From the NCBI GenBank assembly GCA_021613535.1, contig CP075493.1, positions 7,688,001-7,752,000 on the forward strand: DNA of 64,000 nucleotides. The letters run 5' to 3'. The notes under the pieces are model-generated. The model saw nothing but the letters and a program-made list of their open reading frames with translations, made no database searches and was not told where the DNA came from. The stretch is from Adineta vaga. Lineage: Eukaryota > Rotifera. This document shows positions 28,583 to 39,296 of the stretch, piece after piece; the first letter of the stretch is position 1, and the number at the start of each line of letters is the position of its first letter. A program made the position numbers and the translations under genes.

Positions 28583-28832
28583 AAAAACTACATATGTTAT
28601 ATTCATTCGATATTCGACTAGCGAATAGTAGTTTTCCTTCTATTGTTTTTCGATTTTTTTTCTTTCTGTTTCTTCGTGAATTTTCTCTTAAAAGGAGGAT
28701 CATTTCTACATAACTGTACACCGTAGAAATCTTCAGTTATAGATCAAGTAAGTTAACAATAGAAAAGATAAAATATGGACTGTTTTGTTTTTCATCATAT
28801 AGACTACGAACAAACAAACGAACAGTTCTAAT

Positions 28833-29382
28833 ATGACGGAAATGCACGTTGACGATGATGATGATGTTAAGATGACTGATCAAGTTTATGATGTGATGGG
28901 TGATGAATATCAGGATGTGAAGGTGGATGGAGAAGGTAAGGATGTAAAAATTCATGGTATAGATGATGATGTGGATGTTGTTGTTGGTCATCTGGTTAAT
29001 ATTCGTAGTAATCATCATGACGCTGGTCTTGATGAAAATGATGAAAGTTCTGATGATAATGATAAATCGAGAGAAGTAAGATTAATTCATTACAAATAAA
29101 TGATATAAAGATATGTTGATTTTTCAGCAAATTTCCAATGAAATTGCTAGAATAAAAGATGAGGTACGTATACGTATATATTTCACGATATCACACAATA
29201 GATATGCAACGAAAATCACTTAAAGAAGAAAGGCAAACACTAATAAATAAAGAAAGTTCTATATTTTATAATTTAAAATTCTTGAACGAAGATTTAAGTG
29301 AGTAATATCGTTGATATTGATGAAATCATCATATTTCTTAGTTTTAGATAAGAAAGAAAACATTTTATTGAAAAGAAAATGA
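28833..29382 (+). CDS. Small acidic protein with C-terminal helical tail (unknown)
   Basis: A four-exon model fits: 28833..29075, 29128..29173, 29202..29297 and 29342..29382, 426 nt (141 aa) with phases that agree. Exon 1 encodes a very Asp/Glu/Val-rich stretch (HVDDDDDVKMTDQVYD, ENDESSDDNDKSRE). Later exons encode a charged, probably coiled-coil segment (ISNEIARIKDE, QRKSLKEERQTLINKE, DKKENILLKRK). No family is recognised. Alternative donors exist at 29164, so the middle joins are uncertain. It lies between repeat-rich DNA and an F-box-like pseudogene and may itself be a gene fragment. Confidence 0.4.
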
Positions 29383-29852
29383 AAATCGTCGAAATCGGCT
29401 TATTCAGTTAAAAGATGTTCATTTTTCTTCGCTCAAGTTACTGAAACGATGAATTTTCGTCGACATTGTCTTTTTTTAATTAATATCATTAACTTTTCAA
29501 TAAACTTAAACTGGTATTTATTATAAAGATATCATAGTATTGAAAGAATTACACAGACTGATTTTGATCAGCAGTCAGTGCTAGAAATGCAATCAAATAA
29601 TAGTATTTTCAAAACGATGAATTCAGTTGGAATAAAATTATATATATTCAAACTATCTATAAGTATAAAGAATTTGTCTTTGAAGTATTTATATCCGAAC
29701 CAAATGACCGATTATGCTCTTCTGTACTACCTCAGGATAAGCTTGAAGAATAATGTTCTTCTTCAGTGATATTTGAAGGTGCTCAATCCATTTATCATCT
29801 GTCGTTCTCTACAAGACAAAATCTGGTTCTTTATTTCAGTGTAATCAATACA

Positions 29853-30718
29853 TCAAAAAACAGATTGGTTTTGCAGAGAAGGAAAATAAAGATAAAAATC
29901 TTTTGAATGAACCAGTGGTATCCACATTATTAATCGCTTGATATTAACACAACTGCGTCTTGTTTCATCTCTTGCAAAATCTTCTGTTGCATTTCTTAAA
30001 TCGTTATGAACGACTTTTAATTGCGATAAATTTGGTACGTATGTTTTTTTTCACTAACAAATTGCTCAACATAACTCCCAGTTGCGCATAGTAAATCAAG
30101 TGATTGAAGACGAGGATATTCAGCAATTTTATATAATTGATTATTGCCAGTTGAAAACATATCATGATCAGCTAATGATTGTCGGATAGAATTTAGAATA
30201 CGAAAATTCTTTAGTAATGGAAAAGCACGACCAACACGAACGAAGAATTCATGATTGAACGGAACTATATCTTGCACCAACAAATATTCAACATGGCTGA
30301 ATATTATATTTGGAAATATATTACCAATGTCTTGTAACTGATCAAATATAAATGGAACAGTAAAAACGCAGCACGTCGTTGTTGTAAGATCAATTTGATT
30401 GACGATGCTAACTACGTGTTCTTGTCCTATATTTGTGAATGTTTGTTGAATATTATCACTTGATATATGTATTAAATCATCAGTTTTGTGGTAAGAACAA
30501 ATATAAAAAGTGAATGATTGTAGTTTTGGCATATGGACAAGTATTTCATCTTGAATATGAGTTCCATCAATGAATGTTTTTCGATCTTTTATAGGAAGAT
30601 ATAATATCAGTTTTTCCAGCAATGACATACGGCGAAGAAGTGGTACTATTTTATTATTATACGAACAAGTTGGAAGAAAAGTTTGTAATGAGAAACATTT
30701 CAAATTAGGTAAGTCATC
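29853..30718 (-). pseudogene. F-box/LRR-like gene fragment, frameshifted
   Basis: The minus-strand exon begins after a TTTTCTAG acceptor at 30719 (DDLPNLKCFSL) and reads through leucine-rich motifs (MPKLQSFTFYI, FPLLKNFRILN, YPRLQSLDLL) to a run of eight A at 30044..30051, where the frame is lost and a stop follows at 30017. The adjacent frame carries on with YVPNLSQLKVVHNDL and RDETRRSCVNIKRLI and stops at 29853. These look like the usual C-terminal part of the large F-box-like families seen in bdelloids (family assignment from memory). The N-terminal F-box exon is not found upstream. Either a one-base homopolymer error in the assembly or a real pseudogene, possibly truncated by insertion of the neighbouring retroelement. 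Confidence 0.6.
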
Positions 30719-31235
30719 CTAGAAAATCAAAATAAATATTGATATACTATTCATTTGATATTCTTTCCAATTTTCTTCGAAATACAACTAAAGCATATAT
30801 ATTGTCAGAAGGAATTACATTATCCAAAACATTATTTTATCTACTATTTATCAATCAAGATTATTAGTTTGATTTCTAGTCAGGATTCAAAGCATTGTCG
30901 TAGCCAGAAATTGCCTAAAATAAACGTCTGCTACGGAAGAAAGTTCTTAACTGTACGAGTAGATTTCCATTCTTGTAGTTTCATTTAATCTTTTTTATTT
31001 ATAACAAAGGTACTTGTATATCCAGATTATCTCACTCTTTTCTACGTTTTGAATGATCGTTCACTATCTCTACTACACTCTTGTGTTCAATCTGATCTAA
31101 CAAGCGCATACAATTGATAACAAGGTTTTCTATACTATAATTAGTATTATTTGTTAGAACTTACTGAATTATGATTGATTGTTGACAAATCATATACCGA
31201 GGAAAATTCGACAATCAAAGTTTGTAACTGTTTGA

Positions 31236-33180
31236 ATCGACTCGGTCACAAATACTGCTGATAATGAAGAAATAAAGCCCACATTAGTATGGAATTTATC
31301 TAATCATAATTTAACTGAAGAAGAAAACCGTGTATTAGAAAAAGAATTGTCTTATAATCGTATTAGTCGAATTAATCGTCCAAAATTAATTGCAAATGTT
31401 AAGTATTTGTTCCATCATGTGTCTGGAGTTCAAAATGAATTAGTTGATTTTAGAAAGTGGGATGAAAATCCAGATATCACCGGAACTACAGAAGTATGTG
31501 TTTTAGAACCAAGAAAAATATAACTTGCAGCAGATTTAAAAGATGCTATAGAAAAGTTCTTTACTGATATAAAAACATCAAATAAAATTAGAAGGAATAA
31601 GAATGATAATGGTATTAGTGATAACGAAATATTATTGAAGATGTCTAAAGATCCATCAATTTTAGTTACTCGACCTGATAAAGGTCGTGGTGTTGTCATA
31701 CTTGATCGTAATAATCATGTTCAAAAATTAGAGGACATTTTAAATGACAACTCAAAATTCAAATTATTAGATGAAGATCCTACTATATCGCGGGAAAATA
31801 AATTAACCACTCTTTTACGAGAATTAAGAAAAGAAGAATATTTAACACAACAAGAATACAAATATATCAGACCTGTAGGTTCTATTCCAGCAAGATTATA
31901 TGGTTTACCAAAAATTCACAAGGAAAACGTGCCTCTTCGACCGATAGTATCTTGTATTCAATCGTATAACTATTGTCTCGGTAAATTTCTCGCCAACATC
32001 ATTAAAACAATACGCGAAAATCATTATTCATTAAAGAATAACAACGAATTCTTAAAATATTTACAAGAAAATAAACATTTAGCGAAAACTAACAAAATGA
32101 TTAGTTTTGATATTGAAAGTCTGTTTACGAATATTCCGGTTCAACAAACCATCGACATTGTCTGCGAGAAATTGTATTATAAAAATCCAAAATTAAGATC
32201 TTTTATACCAAAACATTATTTTCGTAAACTATTAGGCATTGCCACTACTGGTACTCATTTTCTTTTTAACAAGAAATACTACGATCAATGTGATGGAGTT
32301 TCGATGGGTACACCTTTAGCAGCAATTTTTGCTGAAATATTCATGGCAAACTTTGAAGAACTACATCTACCAACCTTACTAAACCACAACGATGTAAATG
32401 AAGAAGAAGTTCGACAACTATTAAACACGTTTCATCCATGCATTAAATTTACTTTTGAACCTAAAGTCGATGCTACAATACCATTTCTTGATGTACTAGT
32501 AAAACGAAACGACGACGGTTTTGATACAACAGTATACAGGAAAAAAACAACTACTCGATCGATGATCAAATGGGATAGTCTGGTACCAAAAAGTTATAAA
32601 AAAGCATCAGTTAATGCCTATGTTAATCGAGCTCTCCGGATATGTTCAACACCCGATCTATTAAATGAAGAGCTTCAATATATTCGTCTGATGACAAATT
32701 TCAATAATTATCCATCTCAATTCGTGGAAAAAATAATAACTCAACAAATGCATAAACACAAACAATCAAAAGAAGCAGACAATCGAATTCCACACCAATC
32801 CGACCAGAATAACACTTACAAATATATACAAATTCTCTATGTCGGCAAACCAAGTTACACTTTCTCAAAAAGACTCAAATCAATAATCAAACAAAATAAT
32901 CCAGCAACAGAACTTCGAGTAATTTACCAGCCAACAAATCCAACGAAACGGTTATTTCCGACCTGACTACACACCGAACTCAGCATTGGGTAAACATGTA
33001 AAAACAACTGGACATACAATTAATTTTCAAGATATAACAATACTGAATAGTGATTAACAATCACGTCGACTTTCAATAAAAGAGTCGATCGAAATAAGAT
33101 CCAAACATCCAGCACTCAATGGTACCGATACATATGTACCGCTGTATGTTTTTCCTGAAGGCTATCGAACATCTACTTAA
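31236..33180 (+). mobile_element. Decayed Penelope-like retroelement (RT plus endonuclease remnant)
   Basis: An N-terminal region starting near 31236 (VWNLSNHNLTEEENRVLEKE) is interrupted by an in-frame TAA at 31521. The main frame, 31641..32966, holds reverse-transcriptase motifs of Penelope-like elements: TRPDKGRGVVILD, ARLYGLPKIHK, motif A SFDIESLFTNIP, motif B DGVSMGTPLAAIFAEIFMA, and the downstream PFLDVLVKRN. The YxDD box (motif C) expected between motif B and PFLDVL is absent, so the enzyme cannot be active. After the stop at 32966 another frame continues with SALGKHVKTTGHTINF and ESIEIRSKHPALNG, typical of the end of a GIY-YIG endonuclease; the GIY-YIG core is missing. The element is thus an endonuclease-type Penelope relic carrying several independent lesions. 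Confidence 0.85.
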
Positions 33181-33439
33181 CACTTAAACTAAACTATTGA
33201 TACAACATAATAAATCTAGATATATTTCACTAGATACAAAATGAAATCGATACCTGGTAAGTGAATATTACTTCCTCGTCCTTTAAATAAATACAATTCT
33301 TTAAACCATTAAGATCGATACTACATTCAGTCAATTAATACGATAAAACCTATTCCATACTAATTATACAACAAATTAATATTTCTCATATTTAATCTTT
33401 GATTTCAAATAGGTATTATATATTTGCTGGTGGTGTATA

Positions 33440-33466
33440 CTGATGATGACCAGTGATGGTCGAAAG
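33440..33466 (+). ncRNA. Hammerhead-ribozyme-like motif (candidate)
   Basis: Reads CTGATGA, then a perfect 5 bp hairpin GACCA-GTGA-TGGTC, then GAAA, the order of the two conserved hammerhead core boxes around stem II. It sits ~260 bp downstream of the Penelope-like coding remnant and 6 bp before the right repeat arm, where such elements are known to carry hammerheads. One extra T lies between CTGATGA and the hairpin, and neither stem III nor the cleavage triplet could be placed with confidence, so it may be degenerate. Confidence 0.35.
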
Positions 33467-33471
33467 CTTTA

Positions 33472-33573
33472 TTTCATTATTTCATTATAAATAATAAATT
33501 CAAAAAATCGTCTCAAATCTTCAAAATTTTCGATAATTTAATTATTTTCGAAATATTTTCAATTTTGTCGAGT
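33472..33573 (-). repeat. Right arm of the 102 bp inverted repeat
   Basis: Reverse complement of 27575..27676, equal length with four substitutions. It directly follows the hammerhead-like motif, which is not clearly preserved next to the left arm. This is the likely 3' end of the Penelope-like insertion or of a larger composite. Confidence 0.9.
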
Positions 33574-33741
33574 TATTTCAACAATAAACCTATTCAATTA
33601 AATTTCTCATAGTTTTTTTTGCATGACTACTAACTTACACAGAACTTGCTGTTGTTAACGACAAGCTTTTATTGAAAATACAATCATTTGAGGGAAAGTG
33701 TTTTACATTAAATTGTCTCTTTTGTTTTATCTATAAATGTT

Positions 33742-34371
33742 CTATTCAATTAATCCAAGTAAGATTGATAATGGTTGTTCTGTTATATAGGATGATTGTT
33801 GAATATTATATAGACGTTGATTCCATTTGCAAGTATGTTGATATTGTTTTACTTTCTTATTTGAAACAAATCGATCAATATTTTCTGGATAATCACATGT
33901 TTTTTTCATCACATCAATATGTCGTTGCCAATCTTGATCATATTGTTGTTTATCTATCATTTGTCCACGTACATGATTCAGTCGTTTCATTAAAAGTTGA
34001 TTTTCCGTATGAATACGTTGATATTCATTAACACGTTGTTGAAAACGTTTATTATTAAAAATATCTAAATTTTGTTTATGTTGATTATTTTTATTATCAA
34101 TCATTGCTTGATTATTCTTGTTAAATAATCGTTTTGATAATAGTTCATTTTCACGTTGAATTCGATTGTATTGAACTGTTTTATTTAATAAATTTTTCAC
34201 ACGTGAACGTTCAATTTCTTGAATATGTTCACGTGGTAAATGTGACAGATTTGAATGAAATGTTTGTTGACGAAGATTGGAAACATATTTCAAATATTCA
34301 CGTTCGTGAATTTCACGTATTTGCCGTTCATTACGTTTATGTTGAAGAACATCTCGGACAGCGAACGGCAT
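33742..34371 (-). CDS. CFAP97/hemingway-like coiled-coil protein
   Basis: Single open exon of 209 aa from the ATG at 34371 (MPFAVRDVLQHKRNERQIRE) to a stop at 33742. The frame extends upstream only through a TTG, so this ATG is preferred. The protein is basic and helical, with the repeated pattern YNRIQRENELLSKRL and YQRIHTENQLLMKRL, the R-I-x-x-E-N-x-x-L-x-x-R signature of CFAP97-type ciliary proteins. The C-terminus has no recognised domain. A role at cilia or sperm axonemes is inferred from family. It starts only 148 bp after the TYW5 stop on the same strand. A pyrimidine-rich stretch ending TTTGTAAG lies 7 bp before its ATG and could be a trans-splice acceptor. Confidence 0.6.
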   Translation of the reverse strand: MPFAVRDVLQHKRNERQIREIHEREYLKYVSNLRQQTFHSNLSHLPREHIQEIERSRVKNLLNKTVQYNRIQRENELLSKRLFNKNNQAMIDNKNNQHKQNLDIFNNKRFQQRVNEYQRIHTENQLLMKRLNHVRGQMIDKQQYDQDWQRHIDVMKKTCDYPENIDRFVSNKKVKQYQHTCKWNQRLYNIQQSSYITEQPLSILLGLIE

Positions 34372-34519
34372 TTTATTTCTTACAAATGTAATTAACAAAA
34401 AAAGAAGAAAAAGAAATAACAGAGAACAAAACTTCAGTTTGCATGTTCTTTAATACTTCTCGGCTAAGCATATTAACTTTCAAGAAAGCGAATATGTGCA
34501 AACAAACAAAAGGATTTAA

Positions 34520-35944
34520 TTACTGTTGAAGTTTTTTTTCATTTTCTTGGATATAGTTATTTAAATAACAACGTAAACGTCGAGCATAAAAATCCGTATA
34601 GACTGATGGAAGTTGTTTATCAAGCTCATTGAGAGATTTAGCTAGTTGACCAATAGCACGACTGAATGGAACAAGATCTTTATTACCATAGAGATCTTTT
34701 GGTTCATAAAAATCAATATTTAAATGACGCCAAAAGACATTCAAAGATACAGCATAAGAATCCAATGATTTGATATTATGAAACCATAATGCTGAAAAAC
34801 AAAATAAAAGAAGATTGATTCAAATATGATTCTACAAACCAGGAATAAATAGACAATCTCCAGGTTGTAAAGTGCCCGTATAATATGTTGCATGACGAAC
34901 AAGTGGATACGTCTCAAAATCAGGTTCTTCAATGTTATTCACTAATGATTTATCACCATCGATATACAGATAATCAAAATCACTCGGTTTAAACATAATC
35001 AATCGTTTTGAACCTTGAACTTGAATAAGAATATTATCCATTATATCATAATGTGTCCAAAGTTGAGTATTCGCCGAACCAATTCGTAAAACACTGGAGA
35101 AAAATTGTTCAGTTGAAAATAAAGGTGGATATTTTATATCATTAGCAATCGATGGAAAATGTTTCCTAGAATTATTTCATTAGAATAAAGTTACTTTAGC
35201 TTCATGTTTGTAGTATAAATCATAAATGATCTATCTCTTCCAGGCAATATATAAATTTGAATACTAATATGACTAATACTTTAGTAATTGCTATAGAAAC
35301 TATTAATCTTCTTCTTTAGATATTAATCCTTACTCTATATTCGCAATATCCGTTCGTTGATTATCTCCCAAAGCTCGAAAATAATAATGTTCATCGGGCG
35401 AAACAAAATATTCATCATTTGTTGTACGTTCACATCGTTTAATAAGTTTATTGAATGGTAAAGTTCTAAAACACATTGAAAATGATAACTGATCAAATAT
35501 CTATTCAAACATACTCATAAGTAAAATTCTTTCGAACAAAATCCATCATTGAATCTTGTGATACATGTATGCGTACTGGTTTTGAACCGATTTTATTGGC
35601 TAAATAATCACTTGTCCATTTTTCTTGACAGGGACCGATGTCATATTTATGTAAAATGAATGGATATCGCTTAAAATAAAAAGTAAACCAATTATTCTAT
35701 TTGAATCTAAAATGTTCGTCTGTTTTCTTCAAACAATTATCATCATAGACAAAATTGTTTACAATATCTTTGTAGATTTACAAATAATGAATTCTCTTTC
35801 TTGAAAACTTAATTATTATTCATAGAGATTTGTTTATCAATGTTAATCAAGCTTGAAAGATCGTATATATCTTATTACTTTATTCTCATCTTGTATAATA
35901 TCGATAGCTTCGTCGAGATTGTCTGTTTCATAGATAGTCGGCAT
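34520..35944 (-). CDS. TYW5: tRNA wybutosine-synthesizing protein 5 (JmjC hydroxylase)
   Basis: Five exons, 35879..35944, 35515..35669, 35334..35465, 34840..35165 and 34520..34791, sum to 951 nt (316 aa); human TYW5 is about the same length. The enzyme is an Fe(II)/2-oxoglutarate dioxygenase that hydroxylates the wybutosine side chain of tRNA-Phe. Visible landmarks are DIGPCQEKWTSDYL, FVSPDEHYYFRALG, the iron ligands in THYDIMDN (H and D) and ALWFHN (H), and TDFYARRL near the C-terminus. The first exon (MPTIYETDNLDEAIDI) is less conserved. The ATG follows directly on a TTGTAG sequence, as expected for a spliced or trans-spliced leader. CFAP97-like lies 148 bp downstream in the same direction, suggesting co-transcription. 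Confidence 0.93.
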
Positions 35945-36887
35945 CTACAATTAGTATGAATTGTTTTAATAAAATGAATTGACAAATCACATCAAATATT
36001 ATCCATCTTTGTTAATCGTTTTTTCATCAAATAGGGATTATTTATTACATATAAGGAAGTAAATAGATTGACAAATGTGACACGATTTTTCGTGAGACAA
36101 GAGAACGAAGAGAAAAAAAGAAAACAAAATTCGACAAACTAAAAGTGCATTGAGATAGTATAAGGAAAGAAATAACATTAACAACGAAGAAAAGAAAAGT
36201 GCAATAGCCAACAACCAAAAAATAGAAATGAACGATGTATATATGAATTAGCACCAACATTGAAAAATGTAGCACAAAAGAAGAGAAGTAAACAAACGAT
36301 GAAATGAAACAACTTATGCGAACAAAACTGTTCTTCCACAAAGAGAAAAGAGAGTATATTAATGTGTATGTCTAGAACTGTTCCACGAGAATGAAATCCT
36401 CCTCTATCACACACTTCTATTGTCTTTTATATATACATGAAAACGAAAAATCAATATACACAAACACAAATGTTTTATGTGGTCATAACAGGCCATTGTC
36501 TTTCTTAGTATGTTAATGTTAGATATAAAAAAAGAGAGAGAACGAAACGAATAGGGAAAATATTCTATTCAACAACATATAAAACAAGAAAATAAAAACA
36601 AATCATTGAAAGGAATGCAAACGATAGTTAATATATATATATATATTATTTGCATAGATTTAGTCTTATTTTTCTTCGTAGAAAGGGGTTAATATATAAG
36701 GAGAAAAAATAGAGAAAATTGAAAAGGAAAAGTGCACTCAATGATGATCAAAATGAAAATAAACGTGTTTAACATCGAAAACGTTGTTCTTGTTATTCCA
36801 AACCGAGAGAGGGAGAACAAAGAAGAAGGAGAAGAAGAAGAAAGACAAACGGCACTGTATAGGAAAGAACAAGAAAACGATTTTTGT
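35945..36887. other. Intergenic: TYW5 upstream region and CTDSP 3' flank
   Basis: About 940 bp of AT- and purine-rich DNA on the plus strand with a short (TA)n run at 36631..36646. Open frames here (for example 36045-36414 minus) are low-complexity Phe/Ser-rich translations with no homologous look. No gene is supported; it probably holds the 3' UTR of the CTDSP-like gene and the TYW5 promoter. Confidence 0.6.
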
Positions 36888-38554
36888 TTAAACCATTGCT
36901 CGTCGATGATGAATTTCTTGTAATGCAGGTACAACATCATCAACAGTAGCAAGACGTTCAAAGATTGGGATTAACGTGAGTAATTCCGTGTCGCGCATAT
37001 CATCAAACCAACTGCTCACGGGAACCTATGAAAATCGAAATAAATGTATATTTGATAAGATTTTATTCTTTAACATACGGCATTATCTTGATGAAACAAA
37101 TAGGATAATGGTGAATTATCGATAATGATTACTTTACGAACATCTCGACCTAATCGACTAAGATCTTTTATGTAATTTCCTAAACAAAGGAGGAAAGAAG
37201 TAACATTCAATTGACGAATTGTTTGCTAAGATAATATTTACCGTTATAATATGTACAAGATTCACGAAAGAGTCTCGCATGAAATATACGATTTGGGTCA
37301 AGTAAATCCGAAACAGGATCAGCATACTTTGAAAGAAAAAAAAATGAATAAATCGAAATCACATAATTTGTTAATATTTAAAATAAATACTTTAGCTAAA
37401 CTAGCTGTGAATAGAACACATTCATAAAGTTCACCAACACGACGAAGAAATTCATCAACATGTGGTCTTTTGGTAACATATATCTAAAGAAAAATATGTC
37501 AGTAAATAAATAAATAAGAAATCGGATTCTTAGAAAAGCAATCAATTCTAACGAATGAAGAAAAATGTCTTTCATATAAGAAATTATTCTAATCGAAAAA
37601 GACACACATTCGTCCATGAAATTTCTACAATGTATGATCAACTAGTTTTAATTATATATCAATTGTTGAAATAAATTATCTGGATTAGACAGTTTTTTCG
37701 TTCATCCTATGCTACTTCCTTCCGTTAATCGTCATTCTTTTTCTTGACAAAAAAATGCGTAGTAATTGTTCATTTCCGTAAATCTTATCTGAAGAAAAAC
37801 AACTTACTTGATGAATTTGTCCATCAATTTCAACAGGAACAATAAAATCAGCATTCGGTACTGGTCGAAAGACTGAATGAACAAGTGTTTCATCAAGATC
37901 AATAACTAAACATATTTTGCCACGTAGACTATCACGTAATGGTGGTAATAGAGGTTTTTCATGGGACTAAAAGATGAGAAATAAAAACACGAGAATATTA
38001 ATATTTCTGCACAAGAAGAAATATAAATCATCATTTGGTTAGTTCAACTCCCAAGAAGAAAGTTTTAATTAAAAAAAAACGGTTATTTCTTTTCAAACAA
38101 ATCACCGAATTACAAACATAAAATACCTCTATCGGTAAGTTAATCTCAGGGTTTAATGCAACACGCTATAAACAGATGGAATAACACAAAATAAAGAAAC
38201 AAAAACTCATTGTTGTGTCGATAAGTTTTAAATTACCTCTTCGGCAGGTGTATCAGCTGATGTAGTATATTTAGCTTTTGTTGTTCGAGGTCGACAAGAT
38301 CCACCCAAACAACAGAGTAATAAAGAAACAATACGTTGTTTTCGACTTGAACGATCTAAATAAATACCAAATCGATTAAATCCTGAGTTTTATTAAAGTC
38401 ATTTAAAGAATTTACTTTTAGTTGTAGTATTATTTTGAGCAGTTGTATTTGTAACAACAGCAGTTGGCATTGGTGTTGGACGATTAAGTTCTTCATCTTT
38501 TTGTACTTGAGTAATAATGGATGAGAGGTCTAATTCTTTCGATGTTTTATTCAT
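36888..38554 (-). CDS. CTD small phosphatase (SCP/CTDSP family)
   Basis: Eight exons: 38416..38554, 38237..38355, 38127..38165, 37808..37966, 37391..37483, 37242..37326, 37079..37179 and 36888..37025; 873 nt, 290 aa. The HAD-type catalytic signature DLDETLVHS (DxDxT) is in exon 4, followed by [58 protein letters not shown] and [14 protein letters not shown], in the order found in human CTDSP1/2/L. The N-terminus ([15 protein letters not shown]) also matches the SCP start, and a CC pair in LLLCCLGG may be a lipidation site as in the family. It dephosphorylates Ser5 of the RNA polymerase II CTD and acts in repression of neuronal genes in vertebrates. It is divergent with the BTG/Tob gene (742 bp apart). 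Confidence 0.95.
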
Positions 38555-39296
38555 TGTAAAGATATGTTTTGAAGAATATTAAAAGTTGAAAAATTCGTTT
38601 TTGAAGAAATTGAAATGTGCGGTTTTTTCCTTTAACGAGCTAGCCGTTGCTCGTCGGATGATCGAATAGAATTTGACCAAACGACATGAGCTCTTGAAAC
38701 GATAAAAAATGACAACGATGATGTTATAAGATGCTCTTGTCGTCTTCACAATCTATAAGGAAAAATAAAATTCTAAGTGGCTATTAAGTGACAGAGATAG
38801 ATAGAATTTCATTTGTTAGCTATATAGATATAGATATACTATGCAACCGAGGAGGGAAGTTTTTTTTTCGCATGCTATGTAATACCCACCATAACCTATA
38901 TTTTATTACCTCCATTTTCCTATTTAAATATGGTGAAAACAATTAATGACATCTATCCAATGTAAATAAATATATATATATATATATATCAACATTAAGA
39001 ATGCATTGTTTCTTTTTTCTAATATAATAATATCGATTTTGACGAGTTTTGAATAAATACCTAAATCGATCAGATGATTAAAATGAGTCATTTGTTTGTT
39101 TCTGTCTTTCTTCTCCTTTTTCTGAATGTCAGTACAGTATGGCTAGCAAATCTATCTAGCAGTTCTTTATACATAGTTGATCTTAATTTATAGATTATTT
39201 CTCATTGTTTTCGATTTATTCTATAAATATATTCTAGAGCGATTGTATTATCCTTTTTTTTCTTCTCCCCTCTGTCGTTTCTTGTTGCAATCGATA
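38555..39296. promoter_or_regulatory. Divergent promoter region, CTDSP-like and BTG/Tob genes
   Basis: 742 bp between two divergent starts, without supported exons. It includes a (TA)n run at 38971..38989 and T-rich stretches. No core promoter element can be assigned with confidence. Confidence 0.45.
38971..38989. repeat. (TA)n microsatellite
   Basis: Uninterrupted TA dinucleotides, in the divergent promoter region. Similar short runs occur at 36631..36646, 41011..41026, 48914..48931 and 60775..60792, all non-coding. Confidence 0.9.

Larger units (their letters stand above)
27224..28832. other. Intergenic block with repeat traces
   Basis: Contains the left arm of a 102 bp inverted repeat (27575..27676) and a 16 bp inverted repeat, CCCTTTTCTGAAAGAA, at 27707..27722 and inverted at 28567..28582, enclosing ~840 bp. 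A short GC-rich patch lies near 28267-28290. Short open frames (27814-28252) show no recognisable domain. The stretch may be a decayed non-autonomous element, but no flanking target duplication was found around the 16 bp repeats. Confidence 0.5.

Noticed and set aside
31081-31140. Minus-strand frame reading ENLVINCMRLLDQIEHKSV as a possible upstream exon of the F-box-like gene
   Set aside because: It looks protein-like but has no matching splice partner toward 30718 and no F-box features, so it was not joined to the model.
36045-36961. Phe/Ser-rich minus-strand open frames and Glu/Arg-rich plus-strand frame between TYW5 and the CTDSP-like gene
   Set aside because: Low-complexity translations of AT- and purine-rich DNA, without splice or homology support.
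39177-39296. N-terminal extension of the BTG/Tob protein
   Set aside because: The frame is open but starts at a non-ATG codon and gives a hydrophobic stretch not seen in the family; the ATG at 39297 gives the expected start.
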